64,000 nucleotides of DNA from Hyphomonadaceae bacterium (GTDB lineage: Bacteria; Pseudomonadota; Alphaproteobacteria; Caulobacterales; Hyphomonadaceae), in assembly GCA_028285145.1 (NCBI GenBank), contig JANQQC010000043.1, forward strand, positions 23,229 through 87,228, in the 5' to 3' direction. This document shows positions 1-9,551 of the stretch, in pieces; within the stretch, counting starts at the first letter, position 1; each line of letters begins with the position of its first letter. The position numbers were made by a program, and so were the translations under genes. A model generated the notes under the pieces. That model was not told the DNA's origin. It ran no database searches and worked only from the letters and a program-made list of their open reading frames with translations.

Positions 1-1101
1 CGCTTTTCAACGGAAGAACTGTCTACGCTCGCTGGGCGTATTTCGCGGGCTGAGGACGAAGCCAAAGGCCGCGAGCTCGCGATCTTCGACGACCTGACGG
101 GTCGTCTTGAAGGGCTTGCCGCACCACTGACAGCTGCTGCGGCGGCGCTCGCCGAGATAGATGTAGCAACGGGCGGCGCTGTCTGGGCAGATGAGGTTGG
201 CGCGGTCCGCCCCGATCTCGTCGCTGAACCGGTTTTCGCTGCCGACGGCCTGCGCCACCCCGTCGTAGAGGCCGCTCTGAAGTCTGATGGTGCTGGGTTT
301 ACCTCCAACGCGCTATCCCTTGATGCCTTTGGAAAGACAGCTCCAAGGCTGTTGCTGGTGACTGGCCCCAACATGGCAGGCAAATCGACTTATCTGCGAC
401 AGGCCGCGCTGGCGGTGATCCTTGCACAGGCGGGCTGTTATGTACCTGCCCGATCGCTAACGATCGGACTTGCGGACCGGGTATTCTCGCGCGTCGGAGC
501 ATCTGACGATCTGGCACGGGGGCGATCGACCTTCATGGTGGAAATGGTTGAGACCGCCGCCATTCTCAACCAGGCGACCGAGAAGAGCTTTGTCATCATG
601 GATGAGGTCGGTCGCGGAACGTCGACCTATGACGGGCTTGCGATCGCCTGGGCAGCAGTTGAACATCTTCACAACATTAATGGCCCGCGCACACTCTTCG
701 CCACTCACTATCATGAGCTGACGGGTCTGGCAGACGAGCTGGACGCCGCCGCTAATGCGAGCCTGCGGGCCAAGGAATGGAAAAATGATCTCGTTTTCCT
801 TCACGAGGTGCAGCCCGGACCCGCCGACAAGTCTTACGGCGTCCAGGTGGCGCGCATGGCCGGCCTCCCGAAAGAAGCCGTGAGGCGTGCGAACCAGTTG
901 CTAAAACAGCTCGAGGCCGATCCCAGCGCGCCGGAAAACCTGCCATTGTTTGCTGCCGCGCCCATGCAGGACAGCGCACCGCCGGATCGGACATCGTCCG
1001 CTCACAAGGCGCTTTTGGACGCGATTGACCCAGATGCGCTGACGCCCAGGGAAGCGCTTGACCTGATCTATCAGCTGAAATCCCTGAAGGATGAGGCCTG
1101 A
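1..1101 (+). CDS. mutS: DNA mismatch repair protein MutS (C-terminal part)
   Basis: The reading frame is open from base 1, so this is the 3' end of mutS and its N-terminal mismatch-binding domains lie off the left edge. The 366 visible residues hold the end of the lever/clamp domain and the complete ABC-type ATPase: Walker A GPNMAGKST near fragment residue 122, the DEVGRGTSTYDG Walker B/dimer signature near 201, and the THYHE switch histidine near 235. MutS recognises mismatches and recruits MutL using ATP. A NLPLF stretch near the C-terminus resembles the sliding-clamp-binding motif found in many MutS proteins (inference). The stop overlaps the alternative upstream start of glnD. Identification is certain; only the 5' end is missing. 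Confidence 0.97.
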   Translation, partial: RFSTEELSTLAGRISRAEDEAKGRELAIFDDLTGRLEGLAAPLTAAAAALAEIDVATGGAVWADEVGAVRPDLVAEPVFAADGLRHPVVEAALKSDGAGFTSNALSLDAFGKTAPRLLLVTGPNMAGKSTYLRQAALAVILAQAGCYVPARSLTIGLADRVFSRVGASDDLARGRSTFMVEMVETAAILNQATEKSFVIMDEVGRGTSTYDGLAIAWAAVEHLHNINGPRTLFATHYHELTGLADELDAAANASLRAKEWKNDLVFLHEVQPGPADKSYGVQVARMAGLPKEAVRRANQLLKQLEADPSAPENLPLFAAAPMQDSAPPDRTSSAHKALLDAIDPDALTPREALDLIYQLKSLKDEA

Positions 1102-1132
1102 CGCAGGCGCTCGAACCGGTTTACAAGCAGAT

Positions 1133-3967
1133 ATGAGTGAAAATGCCCCAACCCTCGTCGAGGCCCGCCGTCCCGTTAGTCGCAAACCCGGCAAATGGCG
1201 GATCGCCAATATTATCGACGGCCGCTCGCTGCGTGTGAACCTCACCGCCGTTGCCATGGACAATCTGGGGGATGATCAGGCCGCTCGGGCGAGAATGCTG
1301 GACCTTTTGCACGGCGCTCTGTTCCGTGGACGGTTGATCGCGCAGGAACGTCTTCAGCAAGGCGCGGATGGTCTTGATACGGCCCGGTTGCTGGCGGCGG
1401 TTCAGGATGAGGTGATCAGCGCCCTGTTCGATTTCACGACCGTTCACGTCTTCCGCGCACGCAATCCTACCGATGGCGAACGCCTCGCGGTTGCAGCGAC
1501 AGGCGGTTATGGCCGCGGCGTGCTGGCCCCCTCCTCCGACATTGATCTGCTTTTCCTGCGCTCTTACAAGGCAAGTGCCCACACCGAGAGCGTGGTCGAG
1601 TATATCCTCTATGCTCTCTGGGATATGGGCCTGAAGGTCGGTCATGCCTTCCGCACCCCTCAGGAATGCGCCCGGCTCGCGAACAGCGATGTCACGATCA
1701 AGACGTCCCTGCTTGATGCCCGCTACATCGCCGGCGATCGCAAGCTTTACGACAAGGCCGGCGCGACCTTCCAGAAGGAGGCGGTGTCCGGCAAGGATGC
1801 CCAGTTCATCGCCGACAAGCTGGCCGAGCGCGACCGCCGCCATGCTAGGCAGGGCGATGCCCGCTATGTGGTCGAGCCCAATGTGAAAGAGGGCAAGGGC
1901 GGCCTGCGCGACCTGCAGACGCTCTACTGGATCACCAAGCACATCTATGGCGGCGACACGTTGGAAGATGTTATGAAAACGGGTGGATTCACCCCGCACG
2001 AATATCAGGTGTTCATACGCGCCGCTCGGTTCCTCTGGACGGTACGCTGCCATCTCCACTACATTACAGGTCGCCCAGAAGAACGGCTGAGCTTCGATCT
2101 GCAGCCCGAAATCGCGGACCGGATGAGCTATCTCGACCGGACGGGACAACTCGGCGTGGAGCGTTTCATGAAACGCTACTTCCTTGCCGCAAAAGATGTC
2201 GGCGGGCTGACGCGCATCTTATCTGCAAAACTGGAAGCTGATCAGAAAAAGAAACCTGAAGGCCTACGCCGCCTGCTTCCAACGGCATCCGCAAAGCCGT
2301 TTGCCGACAGCGATTTCTGCGAAGATACGGGCCGCATTGCGATCTCCGATGACGACCTGTTCGACCGGAAGCCAGAGGCCATGCTTGAGCTCTTTGTCGA
2401 GGCGGATCGGCGCGAACTCGACGTCCACCCAGACGCCCTGACTAGCGCAACGCGTCATCTCAAGCGCATCAACGCAGACGTTCGCAAAGAAGAAACCGCC
2501 CGCACCGCCTTCATGGACGCGCTCCTCAGCAGCAAGCGCCCCGGGCCGACGCTCAAACGAATGAATGAAGCCGGTGTGCTTGGCCGGTTCGTACCCGAAT
2601 TCGGGGCGATCGTCGCCCAGACCCAGTTCAACATGTATCACTACTATACGGTGGACGAGCACACGCTCCGTGCCGTTGAAGTGATTTCTGATATCGAACA
2701 CGGGCGGACAGATGATCACCGCCTTGCAACCTCGATCTTCCCCGACATTGAAGGCCGGCGGGCGCTCTATCTCGCCATGCTGCTGCACGATACGGGGAAA
2801 GGTCTGGGCGATCAGCAAATCGAGGGCATGAAAACGGCCCGTCGCGCTTGCCGTCGTCTTGGTCTTGGAAAGGCCGAGACGGAGCTGGTCGCCTGGCTTG
2901 TCGGCAATCATCTGGAGATGAGTGAGACCGCGCAAAAGCGGGACATCTCAGACCCGCGGACGGTTGCGAAGTTTACCGAACTGGTTGGCTCGCTTGAGCG
3001 CCTGCGCCTCCTCTATGTGCTGACCATCGCCGATATCTGCGCAGTGGGGCCGAATGTCTGGAATGGCTGGAAGGGTCAGCTGCTGGCCGATCTCTATCAT
3101 GGTACGGCGGCGGCTTTGCGAGGCGGCCGGACCAGCGAGGGAGCCATCGCCGCCGAGCAAGCTGCGCGGGCAGAGCAAAGAAAAGCCGAGCTCGAAGAAC
3201 GGATCGGCACCATTCCGCCCGTCCTGGAAGACATGGAGCGGGCCTACTGGGCTGGCTTCGATGTCGACGAGCTGGAACACCATGCTGAGCTTGTACAGGG
3301 CGATGAGACCAACAAGGTTGATACCATTGTTCGAAGTGATGGTGGTGGGACCGCGCTGCTGGCGACAGGTGATGACCGGGTTGGATTGTTCGCCTCGTTC
3401 GCAGGAGCGATCGCAAGCGAAGGCGCGAACATCGTCTCGGCTCAAGCATTCACGGCAAAGAGTGGCCGCATCCTCGACATCTTCATGCTTCAGGACGATC
3501 AGGGAGACGCTTTCGCCGGGGACGATGAGCGTCGCCGGGACCGATTGGAGCAGGCTGTATTGAAGGCTATGAGTGAGGATGTCGCGCCGCCGAAGGGGTC
3601 TACAGATCGCAATCGGCGCGAAGCAGCATTTCTGGTCCGTCCACAGGTTCAGATTCATGACGACGTCTCGGCCGACGCCACGGTTATTGACGTTACCGCG
3701 CGCGACCGTCCGGGCCTCCTTTGCGACATCTCAAGTGTTCTTGCTCAATCGGGTCTCTCTATTCGCTCCGCCCATGTGGCCTCCTATGGCGAGCGGGTGT
3801 TTGATGCGTTCTATGTCGAGGCCGAGAATGGTGAGGCCCTGCCCGAGGGCGACGCGCGAGACGCGCTGCGACAACGTTTGCTAGGCGCGCTTGGCCGGGA
3901 CGAGCCGAATGCACCTGTCACTCCTGCCCGCGCGCTGCGGCGTGCCCGGTCCGCTGACAGCTTCTGA
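1133..3967 (+). CDS. glnD: Bifunctional [protein-PII] uridylyltransferase / uridylyl-removing enzyme GlnD
   Basis: GlnD senses glutamine and adds or removes UMP on the PII proteins GlnB/GlnK, setting nitrogen status. The protein is 944 residues, a normal length. It shows the nucleotidyltransferase signature GGYGRG followed by SSDIDLLFL (about residues 123-142), an HD-domain phosphohydrolase motif LLHDTGKG (about 550), and two C-terminal ACT domains (about 740-800 and 848-930; the second begins DVTARDRPGLL). I chose the ATG at 1133, giving MSENAP; an in-frame ATG at 1091 overlapping the mutS stop has a nearer AAGG and would add 14 residues. It is followed after 7 bases by murJ. The mutS-glnD-murJ order is common in this class. 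Confidence 0.96.
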   Translation: MSENAPTLVEARRPVSRKPGKWRIANIIDGRSLRVNLTAVAMDNLGDDQAARARMLDLLHGALFRGRLIAQERLQQGADGLDTARLLAAVQDEVISALFDFTTVHVFRARNPTDGERLAVAATGGYGRGVLAPSSDIDLLFLRSYKASAHTESVVEYILYALWDMGLKVGHAFRTPQECARLANSDVTIKTSLLDARYIAGDRKLYDKAGATFQKEAVSGKDAQFIADKLAERDRRHARQGDARYVVEPNVKEGKGGLRDLQTLYWITKHIYGGDTLEDVMKTGGFTPHEYQVFIRAARFLWTVRCHLHYITGRPEERLSFDLQPEIADRMSYLDRTGQLGVERFMKRYFLAAKDVGGLTRILSAKLEADQKKKPEGLRRLLPTASAKPFADSDFCEDTGRIAISDDDLFDRKPEAMLELFVEADRRELDVHPDALTSATRHLKRINADVRKEETARTAFMDALLSSKRPGPTLKRMNEAGVLGRFVPEFGAIVAQTQFNMYHYYTVDEHTLRAVEVISDIEHGRTDDHRLATSIFPDIEGRRALYLAMLLHDTGKGLGDQQIEGMKTARRACRRLGLGKAETELVAWLVGNHLEMSETAQKRDISDPRTVAKFTELVGSLERLRLLYVLTIADICAVGPNVWNGWKGQLLADLYHGTAAALRGGRTSEGAIAAEQAARAEQRKAELEERIGTIPPVLEDMERAYWAGFDVDELEHHAELVQGDETNKVDTIVRSDGGGTALLATGDDRVGLFASFAGAIASEGANIVSAQAFTAKSGRILDIFMLQDDQGDAFAGDDERRRDRLEQAVLKAMSEDVAPPKGSTDRNRREAAFLVRPQVQIHDDVSADATVIDVTARDRPGLLCDISSVLAQSGLSIRSAHVASYGERVFDAFYVEAENGEALPEGDARDALRQRLLGALGRDEPNAPVTPARALRRARSADSF

Positions 3968-3974
3968 CGCCGGG

Positions 3975-5546
3975 ATGAGCCTTCTCCGAAACACATTCGT
4001 TCAATCCAGCCTCACGCTGGTCAGCCGGGTGTTGGGCTTTGTTCGCGATGTTTTGATTGTTGCCAAAATCGGGGCGGGGCCAGTCGGAGATGCCTTCGTC
4101 ACGGCACTGATGTTTCCCAATCTGTTCCGGCGCATCTTTGCAGAAGGGGCCTTCTCTCAGGCATTCGTCCCTGCGTACGCTCGCACACTGGAGGCTGAAG
4201 GGAGCGAAGCAGCTGAGCGCCTCGCGCAGGAAACGCTCAGGGGCCTGTTTGCGCTCACCGCCGGTCTCGTAATCGTCGCGCAGATCGCGATGCCCTGGAT
4301 CATGAGGGTGATTCACGGGGGCTATATCGACGATCCCGTGAACTTCCCGTTCGCCATTTTGCTGACCCAGATCACCATGCCTTATCTGGCCTTCATGGCG
4401 ATGTCGGCGCTGTTTTCAGGCGTTCTGAACTCCGGCGGCCGTTTCGTGTTCTCGGCAGGTGCACCCACCCTGCTGAATCTATGCCTCATCGGGGCTGCCT
4501 TTCTGGGAGACGATCCGCGGCACACAGCCACCATTGCCTCATGGGCTGTTCTCGTGTCCGGGCTCCTTCAGGCCTCGCTCCTATGGTGGGGGGTTTCCCG
4601 GCAAAGAGTTCGCCTTGCTTTCGGGATGCCTCGGATCACGCCGGGCCTGAAAAAGATCACGGCGCTGGCCGTGCCCGGCGTCATTGCGGCTTCTGGCGTC
4701 CAGATCAACATTCTGGTCAGTCAGGCGTTGGCGAGCTTTGAGACGGGCGCGAAGTCCTGGCTGTTTTACGCTGACCGCCTTTACCAATTACCCCTGGGTC
4801 TTGTCGGCGTGGCTGTCGGTGTTGCGATCCTTCCACGCCTCGCTCGCGCCGCGCGAAGCGAAGACACGATCGGCGGCGCACGCCTCATGGATGACGGTAT
4901 CGGCCTTGCGATGGCACTCACGATCCCTGCGGCTGCCGCGCTGATGGTCGCGCCTTCTTACCTGATCGATGGGCTCTATGCGCGCGGGGCGTTTACGAAC
5001 ACGGACGCCGTGCAGGCCGGCCGCGCGCTTATTCATTACGGCTGGGGCGTGCCGGCTTTCGTTCTGATCAAGGTGCTGGCCCCAGCCTTCTTCGCCCGTG
5101 AAGATACCAAGACACCCATGCGGTTCGCACTGATCTCTGTGGCGGTGAATACTGTTCTGGGAGCAAGCCTTTTTTTCTGGCTGCGGAGTCAGGGTGCTGC
5201 CGGTTTTCCGGGTCTTGCTATCGCGACAAGCATAGCAGCCTGGGTAAATGCGGGGCTGCTCTTTATCGCGCTTCAAGCCCGTGGCTGGTACCACCCCGGT
5301 GGACGCCTCATCACGCGCATGCTCGGCGTAACAGCGGCAAGTTTCACTATGGCCGTCGCATTGGCATTCATGTTGCGGGAGCGCATCCGCCTTGAGGCTC
5401 TGGTGATGGGCGATGGACTGACAGACGTCGCAGCTTTCATCGTGACCGGCGGCGGCATCTACGCCATAGCCGCTATCTTGTTTGGCGCTGTTCGGCCGAG
5501 CGACTTCAAGGCCCTCTTGCAGCGCGCCCCTCAAAACCAAAGCTGA
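3975..5546 (+). CDS. murJ: Lipid II flippase MurJ (MviN)
   Basis: MurJ is the inner-membrane flippase that moves lipid II to the periplasmic face for peptidoglycan synthesis. The 523-residue product begins with the family's typical N-terminus (MSLLRNTFVQSSLTLVSRVL) and continues through about 14 hydrophobic segments, including GPVGDAF and NLFRRIFAEGAF with the conserved arginines of the substrate cavity. The open frame extends upstream to 3891, inside glnD, but the ATG at 3975 gives the canonical N-terminus and leaves a 7-base gap after glnD, so the two are probably cotranscribed. Assignment is secure. Confidence 0.96.
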   Translation: MSLLRNTFVQSSLTLVSRVLGFVRDVLIVAKIGAGPVGDAFVTALMFPNLFRRIFAEGAFSQAFVPAYARTLEAEGSEAAERLAQETLRGLFALTAGLVIVAQIAMPWIMRVIHGGYIDDPVNFPFAILLTQITMPYLAFMAMSALFSGVLNSGGRFVFSAGAPTLLNLCLIGAAFLGDDPRHTATIASWAVLVSGLLQASLLWWGVSRQRVRLAFGMPRITPGLKKITALAVPGVIAASGVQINILVSQALASFETGAKSWLFYADRLYQLPLGLVGVAVGVAILPRLARAARSEDTIGGARLMDDGIGLAMALTIPAAAALMVAPSYLIDGLYARGAFTNTDAVQAGRALIHYGWGVPAFVLIKVLAPAFFAREDTKTPMRFALISVAVNTVLGASLFFWLRSQGAAGFPGLAIATSIAAWVNAGLLFIALQARGWYHPGGRLITRMLGVTAASFTMAVALAFMLRERIRLEALVMGDGLTDVAAFIVTGGGIYAIAAILFGAVRPSDFKALLQRAPQNQS

Positions 5547-5588
5547 AACGGCATTGCACGTAGCGGGGAATAGGTTATTCCGCCCGCC

Positions 5589-6620
5589 ATGACTGACAAC
5601 ACACCCGCCTATTCCGGCCCCGAGCGCGTTTTCTCAGGCATGCAGCCCTCCGGTGATCTGCATCTTGGCAATTATCTTGGTGCGCTGATCAATTGGGTAG
5701 GCCTGCAGGACACGCATGACTGCATCTATTGCGTGGTGGACCTCCACGCGATCACCGTTCCTCAGGATCCAGAAACTCTTGCACGACAGACGCGGGAGAT
5801 TGCGGCTGCCTATCTCGCGAGCGGTGTGGACCCCGAACGATCAATCGTTTTCGCGCAGTCATCGGTTCCCGCTCACTTCGAACTTGCCTGGTACTTCAAT
5901 TGCACCGCGCGGATGGGCTGGGTCGAGCGTATGACCCAGTTCAAGGACAAGGCCGGCAAGGATGCCGAGCGCGCCTCCGTTGGCCTTTTCACTTATCCCG
6001 TGCTGCAGGCCGCCGACATTCTGGCCTACAAGGCGACTCATGTGCCGGTCGGAGAAGACCAGAAACAGCATCTGGAGCTGTCTCGCGATGTGGCAGACCG
6101 CTTCAACCGTGACTTCGACAGGCCGGGCTTCTTCCCACTTCCAGAGCCGATCATTCAGGGACCCGGTGCCCGCATCATGAGTCTAAAGGACGGGACGAAG
6201 AAGATGTCCAAATCCGATCCGTCAGAACTCTCGCGGATCAACCTGATCGATGACGCGGACACAATCGCGAAGAAGATCAGGAAAGCCAGGACAGATACTG
6301 ATCCGATCCCCGGAACCGAGGAAGGATTGGAAGGCCGGCCCGAAGTCGACAATCTTGTTGGCATTTTCGCGGCTCTGTCCGGGCGGTCGAAGTCAGATAT
6401 TCTGAGCGAGTTTGAGGGTCAGGGCTTTGGCGCGTTCAAGCCAGCTTTGGCTGAATTGGCCGTCGAATCGCTTGGCCCTGTGACCAACGAGATGCGTCGT
6501 CTCATGAACGACCCGGCCGAGATTGACCGGGCGCTTGAATCGGGAGCAGAACGCGCGCGCGCCATTTCCGAACCGATCATGGATGAGGTGCGGCAAGTCA
6601 TCGGTTTCTGGCGGCCCTGA
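5589..6620 (+). CDS. trpS: Tryptophan--tRNA ligase
   Basis: This is a class Ic aminoacyl-tRNA synthetase that charges tRNA-Trp in the cytoplasm. The 343 residues match the usual bacterial TrpRS size. The N-terminal signature [17 protein letters not shown] contains the HIGH-equivalent HLGN (about residue 24), and KKMSKSDPS near residue 204 is the KMSKS loop. The tryptophan-pocket region with [14 protein letters not shown] is also present. It begins 42 bases after murJ; the gap shows no terminator. The next gene is a separate envelope protein 40 bases downstream. Confidence 0.97.
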   Translation: MTDNTPAYSGPERVFSGMQPSGDLHLGNYLGALINWVGLQDTHDCIYCVVDLHAITVPQDPETLARQTREIAAAYLASGVDPERSIVFAQSSVPAHFELAWYFNCTARMGWVERMTQFKDKAGKDAERASVGLFTYPVLQAADILAYKATHVPVGEDQKQHLELSRDVADRFNRDFDRPGFFPLPEPIIQGPGARIMSLKDGTKKMSKSDPSELSRINLIDDADTIAKKIRKARTDTDPIPGTEEGLEGRPEVDNLVGIFAALSGRSKSDILSEFEGQGFGAFKPALAELAVESLGPVTNEMRRLMNDPAEIDRALESGAERARAISEPIMDEVRQVIGFWRP

Positions 6621-6660
6621 TTGACGCTATGAAACGGGTTCAATCATAAGGACCCCGATC

Positions 6661-7113
6661 ATGATCCGCTCCACTGTTTTTGCCGCACTCGGTACACTCA
6701 TTCTGACCGCCTGCGGCGGCCCTGAAGATGCGCCGTCCGTTGAGGTCGCTGACGCCTACATGGTGGCCCCGTCCGGCGGTCGCGACATCGCAGGTGGCGG
6801 TCTGACAATTACGGCCAATGGCGCGGATTACACGCTGACCGGCGTCGAGACGAGCGCAGCTGAAACGGTCGAGCTTCACACCATGGCCATGGAGGACGGC
6901 GTGATGCGTATGCGGAAGGTCGAAGCCTTTGAGGTCGATGCTGGAGGCACACGCAAACTGGAGAGCGGCGGCGACCACCTGATGTTCTTTGGCGTCGACA
7001 GCGAGATTGCACCGGGCGACTCAGTAGAACTGCTAATGGACTTCGAGAGTGAAGATGGTTCAACCACCACAGTCAATATTCGCGCTGATGTACGCGCCTT
7101 GGGCGAAGATTAA
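6661..7113 (+). CDS. PCu(A)C-family periplasmic copper chaperone, lipoprotein
   Basis: This 150-residue exported protein carries an N-terminal signal with a lipobox-like LTAC, so it is probably a lipoprotein. The core has the PCu(A)C (DUF461) copper-binding arrangement: a His-x2-Met in HTMAMEDGVMRMR (about residues 78-90) followed about 20 residues later by a second His-x-Met in GDHLMFF. In this family these residues bind Cu(I), which is delivered to the CuA site of cytochrome c oxidase; that role here is inferred. The ATG has an AAGGA ribosome site. It sits alone between trpS and a CtrA-boxed gene, with no SCO or cox gene nearby. Confidence 0.88.
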   Translation: MIRSTVFAALGTLILTACGGPEDAPSVEVADAYMVAPSGGRDIAGGGLTITANGADYTLTGVETSAAETVELHTMAMEDGVMRMRKVEAFEVDAGGTRKLESGGDHLMFFGVDSEIAPGDSVELLMDFESEDGSTTTVNIRADVRALGED

Positions 7114-7126
7114 CTAAACCATAGCG

Positions 7127-7151
7127 TTAAACTGTTGTTAAGTTAGCTTAA
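7127..7151. promoter_or_regulatory. CtrA-type binding site upstream of the 350-residue membrane protein
   Basis: A perfect TTAA-N7-TTAA lies at 7127-7141 (TTAA ACTGTTG TTAA), followed by a third TTAA at 7148-7151, all within 82 bases of the ATG at 7209. TTAA-N7-TTAA is the consensus for the alphaproteobacterial cell-cycle regulator CtrA. The third half-site also forms a GTTAAG/CTTAAC inverted repeat with the second. Binding itself is an inference from the motif and the taxonomic setting. Confidence 0.6.
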
Positions 7152-7208
7152 CGTATTGATAACAGGAAAAGCACACGTCACAGTGAATCAACTCACAGGA
7201 CGCCGCCA

Positions 7209-8261
7209 ATGCAACAAGCCCGCTCTCTTCCGCTAGCTTACGAAACGGAAGACAAACCGAAAGCGATAATATTCGGCGACGCGGGTTACCTCGAATTGGA
7301 AATGGCTGAGCCGAGCCCGCTTATGGTCAGCGCCTCTCGCCTTTGGCGGCGCACGAAACTAGGCGCAAAGGTATTGGCCGTATGCGGACTGATCGGCTTC
7401 TATCCCGCGATGATGGCGCAGGGGCACAAGATCAACGATGCCCCTGTTTCTCTGAATCACGGGCTACCCTGGGCCGCACCGGAGGCCGGCGTCGCAGTGA
7501 CGCTCATCGCGCGGGAGATCTACGGCCCGGGATGGGCGAATGACCGCGAGAGTTGGCATCCACAATCACGTCTGCGCGCCATGCCTGCCTGGCAGGGTGG
7601 AATGGCCAACGCGCTGTCCGAGCATACAGCCTTGTCCGCCAGCCTGCTTGCCATAGCCGGAGCAGCCGACTCAGACCTCGAAGCCGCTGTTCGCCTGCTT
7701 CGAGTTGAAGACGACCTTGAGATGGCCCCACGCCTGGCCGCTGCGGCAGAAGCGCTGGCTCGTTATGATGGGCGTGCCGCCCGCAATCTCGCAGTATCGG
7801 TGCGGGGAGATGCGGCGCTGGCAGCTGAGCTGCGTCTCTTTGCCGATTGGGCAGACCGGTCTCGCCTGTCACTGGACGACCGCGCGGGCGAAGCAGATGG
7901 CTGGATGGCGAGCGATAGCGACATCGAAGCCTTCTACACCGCCAAGGCTCGCGCTCATGTGGCTCATGAGTTGCTTGATGCATCCGCCCGCGCTGAGCCA
8001 AAGCTGATGGCGAGCGCAGCCATGCGTGCCGAGATTCGCAAAGCAGAGCTCGTATGGCGGAAAGCAGCAACTCAGCAACCGCTGCTCGTCTACAATCGAG
8101 GCGATGATTTCCTTGGCATGAACAGCCATCTGGAGAACATGGCGAACCTCATGGAGGATGCCGCAACAACGTCGCGAACTCTTGCGGACTTGCTCGAGAC
8201 GCCGCCGGAGTCTGTTTATGTGGCTCAGATGGACCCGTCGCTTTTGACGGCCTCGCCTTGA
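7209..8261 (+). CDS. DUF2333-like inner-membrane protein, function unknown
   Basis: A 350-residue protein with a cytoplasmic N-terminus of about 45 residues, one transmembrane segment around residues 55-75 (LAVCGLIGFYPAMMA), and an alanine-rich helical part outside. The block around residues 92-135 (AVTLIAREIYGPGWANDRE, then MPAWQGGMANAL) recalls the DUF2333 family, whose function is unknown; that assignment is by eye and tentative. The ATG has an AGGACGC ribosome site. The upstream region carries a perfect CtrA-type box, so cell-cycle-linked expression is plausible. No enzyme motif is visible. Confidence 0.7.
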   Translation: MQQARSLPLAYETEDKPKAIIFGDAGYLELEMAEPSPLMVSASRLWRRTKLGAKVLAVCGLIGFYPAMMAQGHKINDAPVSLNHGLPWAAPEAGVAVTLIAREIYGPGWANDRESWHPQSRLRAMPAWQGGMANALSEHTALSASLLAIAGAADSDLEAAVRLLRVEDDLEMAPRLAAAAEALARYDGRAARNLAVSVRGDAALAAELRLFADWADRSRLSLDDRAGEADGWMASDSDIEAFYTAKARAHVAHELLDASARAEPKLMASAAMRAEIRKAELVWRKAATQQPLLVYNRGDDFLGMNSHLENMANLMEDAATTSRTLADLLETPPESVYVAQMDPSLLTASP

Positions 8262-8315
8262 ACGATACGCGGTTCTGAACCATCTGAACCGACATGAGCA
8301 GGCAGGAGCCGTCGC

Positions 8316-8894
8316 ATGTTTATTCAGACTGAACCAACCCCAAATCCGGACACTATCAAGTTTCTTCCGGGCCGCGAGGTTGCCGGTGCCTCAGGGCCGT
8401 TTGACTTCCCGACACCTGAAAGCGCGGCCAGTAGCCCACTGGCGCAAGCGATTTTCGGCGTCGACGACGTCGAACGAGTCTTTCTCGGGGCAGACTTCGT
8501 CTCGATTTCAAAGACCGAAGAGGCGGACTGGGCTCATGTGAAACCCATGGCCCTGGCGGCGATCATGGATCATTTCGTCGCCGGACTTCCCGTGCTGACG
8601 GATGCAAGCGCTGCGCAGGGCACCCCCGCCGATGATACTGTATATGAAGGCGAAGCCGCGGAGATCGTCGAAGAGATCAAGGAGTTGATCGATACGCGCG
8701 TGCGGCCTGCCGTTGCTCAGGATGGCGGTGACATCGTGTTTGACCGGTTCGAGCCGGATTCTGGCGTAGTGCATCTGCACATGCGTGGTGCATGCGCAGG
8801 CTGCCCCTCCTCGACATATACGCTGAAGCAGGGCATCGAAAACATGCTTCGTGCCTATGTGCCTGAGGTAACGGCTGTCGAAGCCGTTCTTTAG
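8316..8894 (+). CDS. Nfu-type iron-sulfur cluster carrier (NifU C-terminal domain)
   Basis: This 192-residue protein has the Nfu N-terminal domain beginning MFIQTEPTPNPDTIKFLPG and, after about residue 110, the NifU C-terminal domain with the cluster-binding Cys-x2-Cys in ACAGCPSSTYTLK (about residues 156-166). The architecture is that of mitochondrial NFU1 and alphaproteobacterial homologues, which pass [4Fe-4S] clusters to apo-enzymes. An AGGAGCC ribosome site precedes the ATG. It stands apart from any suf or isc cluster here. The nearby MiaB is an Fe-S client in principle, but no direct link can be seen. Confidence 0.94.
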   Translation: MFIQTEPTPNPDTIKFLPGREVAGASGPFDFPTPESAASSPLAQAIFGVDDVERVFLGADFVSISKTEEADWAHVKPMALAAIMDHFVAGLPVLTDASAAQGTPADDTVYEGEAAEIVEEIKELIDTRVRPAVAQDGGDIVFDRFEPDSGVVHLHMRGACAGCPSSTYTLKQGIENMLRAYVPEVTAVEAVL

Positions 8895-8934
8895 GTCGGC
8901 TCAAGCGCCGGAAAGAACAGCCCGAGGAGAGCCA

Positions 8935-9540
8935 ATGACCTACCCGGTCAATGATAACGCCCTTGATGTGATCTTCAGGGACGCACGCAGCTACAATGCT
9001 TGGGAGGACAAGGACGTACCAGAGACGCTTGTGCGCGCAGTCTACGACCTCACCAAGATGGGACCGACAAGCGCCAACTGCTCCCCTGCACGGTTTCTGT
9101 TCGTCCGCAGCGACGAGGCCAAAGACCGCCTTGTCCCGCATATGCTGGAGTCGAACCGTGATAAGGTGCGGACGGCACCATGGGTCGTGGTAATCGCGCA
9201 TGACATGGAGTTTCACGAACGCATCCCGGAGCTCTTCCCGCATAATCCCGGGGCGAAAGACTGGTTCGAAGCACCGGATGCGCGGCATGAAACGGCCTTC
9301 CGGAACGGTACACTTCAGGGGGCCTATATGATGATCGCGGCGCGCGCGCTCGGCCTCGATTGCGGCCCGATGTCCGGTTTCGATCAGGATGGCGTGAACA
9401 ATGAATTCTTCATCGGTACTGATGGTGAAATGGAGAACTGGCGGGCCAACTGGGTCTGCAGTATTGGCCATGGGTCCGAGAAGAACCTGTTTGAAAGATC
9501 CCCCCGGCTGGACTTTGAAACTGCTTGCCGGATCGTTTGA
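8935..9540 (+). CDS. RutE-like malonic semialdehyde reductase / nitroreductase family protein
   Basis: A 201-residue flavoprotein of the nitroreductase superfamily. The N-terminal DVIFRDARSYNAW and KMGPTSANCSPARFLFV regions match the RutE/HadB subgroup, which reduces malonic semialdehyde to 3-hydroxypropionate in pyrimidine degradation using NAD(P)H and FMN. No other rut gene is nearby, so a general nitroreductase or quinone reductase role is equally possible. The ATG has a strong GAGGAGA ribosome site. The 3' end lies 11 bases before the TTG start proposed for tsaB. Confidence 0.88.
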   Translation: MTYPVNDNALDVIFRDARSYNAWEDKDVPETLVRAVYDLTKMGPTSANCSPARFLFVRSDEAKDRLVPHMLESNRDKVRTAPWVVVIAHDMEFHERIPELFPHNPGAKDWFEAPDARHETAFRNGTLQGAYMMIAARALGLDCGPMSGFDQDGVNNEFFIGTDGEMENWRANWVCSIGHGSEKNLFERSPRLDFETACRIV

Positions 9541-9551
9541 TCCAAACCGGT

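Noticed and set aside
1121..2149. Long minus-strand open frame opposite glnD
   Set aside because: It is an antisense shadow with no ribosome site or family signature, and glnD on the other strand is unambiguous. The same reasoning removes the long frames opposite infB (23065-24312), the ACAD genes (52261-53316), nrdA (44168-44842) and the glutamate-synthase-like gene (49536-50396).
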